50,733 nt of DNA, taken from the NCBI GenBank assembly GCA_027315115.1, contig DAHUYQ010000003.1:1-50733 (forward strand). Direction: 5' to 3'. Origin of the DNA: Solirubrobacterales bacterium. Lineage in GTDB: Bacteria > Actinomycetota > Thermoleophilia > Solirubrobacterales > Solirubrobacteraceae. The notes under the pieces were generated by a model. It made no database searches and was not told the origin of the DNA. It was given only the letters and a program-made list of their open reading frames with translations. Positions 48,767-50,733 of this stretch are shown piece after piece (positions within the stretch are counted from its first letter, which is position 1; each line of letters starts with the position of its first letter). The translations under genes were made by a program, and so were the position numbers.

Positions 48767-48809
48767 CTCGCTCTTCACCGGTTCTGTACATGGCTGTGCG
48801 AGTATATCC

Positions 48810-48823
48810 ACCAAACGTTTGGC
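48810..48823. promoter_or_regulatory. Operator site 13 (divergent fusion/crotonase promoter)
   Basis: ACCAAACGTTTGGC with a perfect 12-bp CCAAACGTTTGG core, the best match to the short consensus. On the minus strand TATACT (48801-48806) lies three bases from it. The plus-strand crotonase start is 17 bases away. Confidence 0.88.
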
Positions 48824-48839
48824 AGAGAGGATACACGCG

Positions 48840-49637
48840 ATGCTTCATGTGAATCGCCGGGGCGCAGTGGCCGAAGTCAGCTTCGACAATCCGCCCGCGA
48901 ACGCCCTCACGGACGAGCTCTACGCTCGACTCGGCGAGCTGGTCACCGAGCTGGAGCTCGACGACTCCGTGCGCGCGGTCGTGTTCTGCAGCGCCAACCC
49001 GAGCATCTTCGTGGCGGGCGCCGACATCAAGGCCATGGCGCGCTACGACTTCCGCAGAGGCGCCGTGAGCAGGAAGATCGACCTCGTCCACTCCACCTTC
49101 CTGCGGCTGCAGCGTCTGACCAAGCCGACGATCGCCGCGATCGAGGGTCACGCGCTCGGCGGCGGCTGCGAGCTGGCGCTGGCGCTCGACTTCCGCTACA
49201 TGGCCCGCGGCCGAGCCCGGATCGGGCTTCCCGAGGCCTCGCTCGGCATCATTCCCGGCGGTGGAGGAACTCAGCGACTCTCGCGCCTGGTCGGCCGCGC
49301 GCGCGCGGCCGAGCTGATGATGCTCGCCGAGCGCATAGACGCAGATCAGGCCGAGCGCATCGGCCTGGTCAACGGCGCCTGCGACGACGGCCCAGCCACG
49401 CGCGCCGCGGCGCTGGCCATGGCAGAGCGGCTCGCCCGGATGCCGCGCTCCTCCGTGCGACTGATCAAGGTGTGCCTGAACGACGGCTACGACGGCGACC
49501 TGGTGCGCGGGCTTGCGACCGAGCGGGCCGCGGCGGCGGAGGCGCTGCTCTGCCCGGAGGCGCGCGAGGGCATCGCCGCCTTCCTGGAGAAGCGAGCGCC
49601 CCGCTTCCACGACCACGACGAGCACGGCTCGGCCTGA
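48840..49637 (+). CDS. Enoyl-CoA hydratase/isomerase (crotonase)
   Basis: A 265-residue crotonase. VAGADIKAMARYD (58-70), EGHALGGGCELALALD (Glu111) and IGLPEASLGIIPGGGGTQRL (Glu132) contain the oxyanion hole and both glutamates, so normal enoyl-CoA hydratase activity is expected. ATG at 48840 follows GAGAGG with the right spacing; the open frame upstream runs through the operator and is rejected. It is divergent from the thiolase operon and shares operator 13, so hydration and thiolysis would be induced together. Confidence 0.92.
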   Translation: MLHVNRRGAVAEVSFDNPPANALTDELYARLGELVTELELDDSVRAVVFCSANPSIFVAGADIKAMARYDFRRGAVSRKIDLVHSTFLRLQRLTKPTIAAIEGHALGGGCELALALDFRYMARGRARIGLPEASLGIIPGGGGTQRLSRLVGRARAAELMMLAERIDADQAERIGLVNGACDDGPATRAAALAMAERLARMPRSSVRLIKVCLNDGYDGDLVRGLATERAAAAEALLCPEAREGIAAFLEKRAPRFHDHDEHGSA

Positions 49638-49644
49638 GCGAACG

Positions 49645-50658
49645 ATGGTCGGCCCGCCTCCGAGCACCTGGAGCGTCGATGCGAGCAGGCGCACCGCGGT
49701 GGAGGTCGCCGGCGGAGTCTGGTGCCTGCGGCTGCCGCTGCCCTGGGCGCTGATCCCCCACGTCAATGCCTACGCGGTGGAGCAGCCCGACGGCGGCGTG
49801 ATGCTCGTGGACTGCGGCGGCTGGGGAGACGAGAGCTGCTGGAGCGCGCTGGTGGGCGCCCTGCGCGACGTGGGCATCGCGCCGGGCGACGTGCGCCTGC
49901 TGGTGCTGACCCACTACCACTCCGACCACATGGGCACCGCCGCCCGCCTGGCCGAGGAGAGCGGCTGCGAGATCCTGGGCCACGCCCGCCACGAGCATCT
50001 CACCGACGCGCTGCTGCGCCCGGGAGCGATCGCCGCCGCGCGCAGGCGCCGCGCCTCACGCGAGGGCGTGCCGGAGCAGCGGCTTGGCGGCTACGCGAGC
50101 GTCCGCGAGGAGATCGAAGGCATCCTGGCGCCCACGCTGCCGGATCGGACGCTGGCGGCGGGCGACCGTGTCGGCCGGTGGACCGTGCTGGAGACGCCCG
50201 GCCATGCCCCCTCGCACATCTCCCTGCATCGGCCCGACGACGGCGTGCTGATCGCCGGCGATCTGTTCGGCGCCGCATTCACGCCGTACATGGACTATGG
50301 CTGCAGCGAGGACCCGCTGCGCGAATACCTCGACTCCCTCGCCCTGGTGGACGAGCTCGACGCCACGCTGGCGCTGCCCGGGCACGGCCGCCCGGTCTCA
50401 GACCCGGCAGCGGCGATCGCGGCGTGGAGAGATGGGCTCGAGTCGCAGTGCAAAGCCGTCCTGGAGGCAGTTCACGCCGGACCGGCGGGCGCCTACGAGA
50501 TCGCCTGCCGCGCCAGGGGCCGGGAGAGCATGGAGGACGATCGCCAGGGTCCGAGCAACCTCTCCGACGTGCTCTGTCACCTGCGGCACCTGCGCGCGAG
50601 CGGCCGGGCCGACCGGAGCACCGGCGCCGGCGGGCGCTTCCTCTACTCGGCCCGGTAG
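49645..50658 (+). CDS. MBL-fold hydrolase (LACTB2-like), copy 2
   Basis: A 337-residue metallo-beta-lactamase-fold protein with THYHSDHMGTAARLAEESG (about 90-108) as the zinc motif, ETPGHAPSHISL, IAGDLFGAAFTPY and LPGHGRPVSDP as further ligand loops, and a helical C-terminal extension ending in SDVLCHLRHL. It matches the architecture of the 21083 gene (LPLPWALIPHVNAY versus LPLCYPTVVSVNAY), so they are paralogs. It begins seven bases after the crotonase stop. A thioesterase or lactonase role in CoA-ester turnover is possible. Confidence 0.87.
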   Translation: MVGPPPSTWSVDASRRTAVEVAGGVWCLRLPLPWALIPHVNAYAVEQPDGGVMLVDCGGWGDESCWSALVGALRDVGIAPGDVRLLVLTHYHSDHMGTAARLAEESGCEILGHARHEHLTDALLRPGAIAAARRRRASREGVPEQRLGGYASVREEIEGILAPTLPDRTLAAGDRVGRWTVLETPGHAPSHISLHRPDDGVLIAGDLFGAAFTPYMDYGCSEDPLREYLDSLALVDELDATLALPGHGRPVSDPAAAIAAWRDGLESQCKAVLEAVHAGPAGAYEIACRARGRESMEDDRQGPSNLSDVLCHLRHLRASGRADRSTGAGGRFLYSAR

Positions 50659-50672
50659 CGGCGCGTTGGCCC

Positions 50673-50719
50673 GGGCGCGCGGGCCAAGCGGGCGCGCGGG
50701 CCCTGCGGGCGCGCGGGCC
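50673..50719. repeat. 13-bp repeats spaced 17 bases at right edge
   Basis: GGGCGCGCGGGCC occurs at 50673, 50690 and 50707, each 17 bases apart, just 3' of the MBL gene. Like the left-edge array, it lies downstream of a gene end; no hairpin with a T-tract is seen. Confidence 0.85.
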
Positions 50720-50733
50720 GGGCGCAGGCACGC

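Noticed and set aside
983..48823. Assigning the operators to KstR or KstR2
   Set aside because: As I remember them, KstR sites are TnnAACnnGTTnnA and KstR2 sites contain CAAGnnCTTG. These sites have ACCAA/TTGGT arms instead.
1..50733. A local TetR-type or other regulator for the shared operator
   Set aside because: All supported genes were examined; only AbiEi has a DNA-binding domain, and it has its own inverted repeat. No candidate regulator is encoded here.
1..50733. CRISPR arrays, tRNA or rRNA genes, prophage structural genes
   Set aside because: No regularly spaced repeat-spacer pattern, cloverleaf-like sequence, rRNA-like stretch or phage protein was seen.

Overview
The window is about 70% G+C, uses many GTG and TTG starts, and packs genes with ATGA, GTGA or TGATG overlaps. 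This fits a high-GC actinobacterium. A Solirubrobacterales/Thermoleophilia-type soil organism is my best guess, but that placement is inference. I support 54 protein genes and see no rRNA, tRNA, CRISPR array, integrase or transposase. No gene-free gap exceeds 300 bases.

Almost everything belongs to one large, probably co-regulated catabolic locus that activates an organic acid to a CoA thioester and degrades it. Layout: 123-973 (minus) is a MaoC-like hydratase pair. 1087-7529 (plus) holds a PaaK-like CoA ligase, amidohydrolase, SDR, an IpdAB-like CoA-transferase-fold pair and an acyl-CoA synthetase. 7596-9094 is an AbiE-type toxin-antitoxin cassette. 9127-12442 (minus) holds a second IpdAB-like pair and another acyl-CoA synthetase. 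12595-17344 (plus) is a complete LIV-type ABC importer. 17441-22117 (plus) holds an acyl-CoA synthetase, an orphan IpdA-like subunit, an acyl-CoA dehydrogenase and a metallo-beta-lactamase-fold hydrolase. 22159-33772 (minus) is a 14-gene tightly overlapping operon: thiolase-fold and DUF35 proteins, VOC proteins, three CoA-transferase-fold subunits plus an orphan B, crotonase, carboxyltransferase, LLM flavoprotein, SDR and alpha/beta hydrolase. 33838-36476 is a divergent SDR and CocE-type hydrolase pair. 36511-37653 is a small insert (ImmA/IrrE peptidase plus membrane protein) bounded by an 88-bp direct repeat. 37752-41052 (minus) holds CMD/AhpD-like, NTF2-like and FAD proteins. 41126-45771 (plus) holds an OYE/FadH-like reductase and a Cys-form UGSC-like protein with a large partner. 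45776-48766 (minus) holds a VOC protein, a thiolase and an HMG-CoA-synthase-like/OB fusion. 48840-50658 (plus) holds a crotonase and a second MBL hydrolase.

The main discovery is a shared palindromic operator, ACCAAnCGnTTGGT, often extended to CTACCAA(n4)TTGGTAG. It lies at essentially every catabolic promoter in the window (13 sites). It usually overlaps or abuts the -10 element only a few bases before the start codon. No TetR-type regulator is encoded here, so the factor must lie elsewhere. The gene set resembles the logic of actinobacterial steroid ring and side-chain degradation (IpdAB, EchA20, Ltp2/ChsH2, ChsH1/H2 types). However, it has four A and four B hydrolase subunits and none of the familiar ring-cleavage oxygenases, so it may degrade an alicyclic or fused-ring acid by an uncharacterised route. 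Functional calls rest on motifs read by eye; no database search was run.
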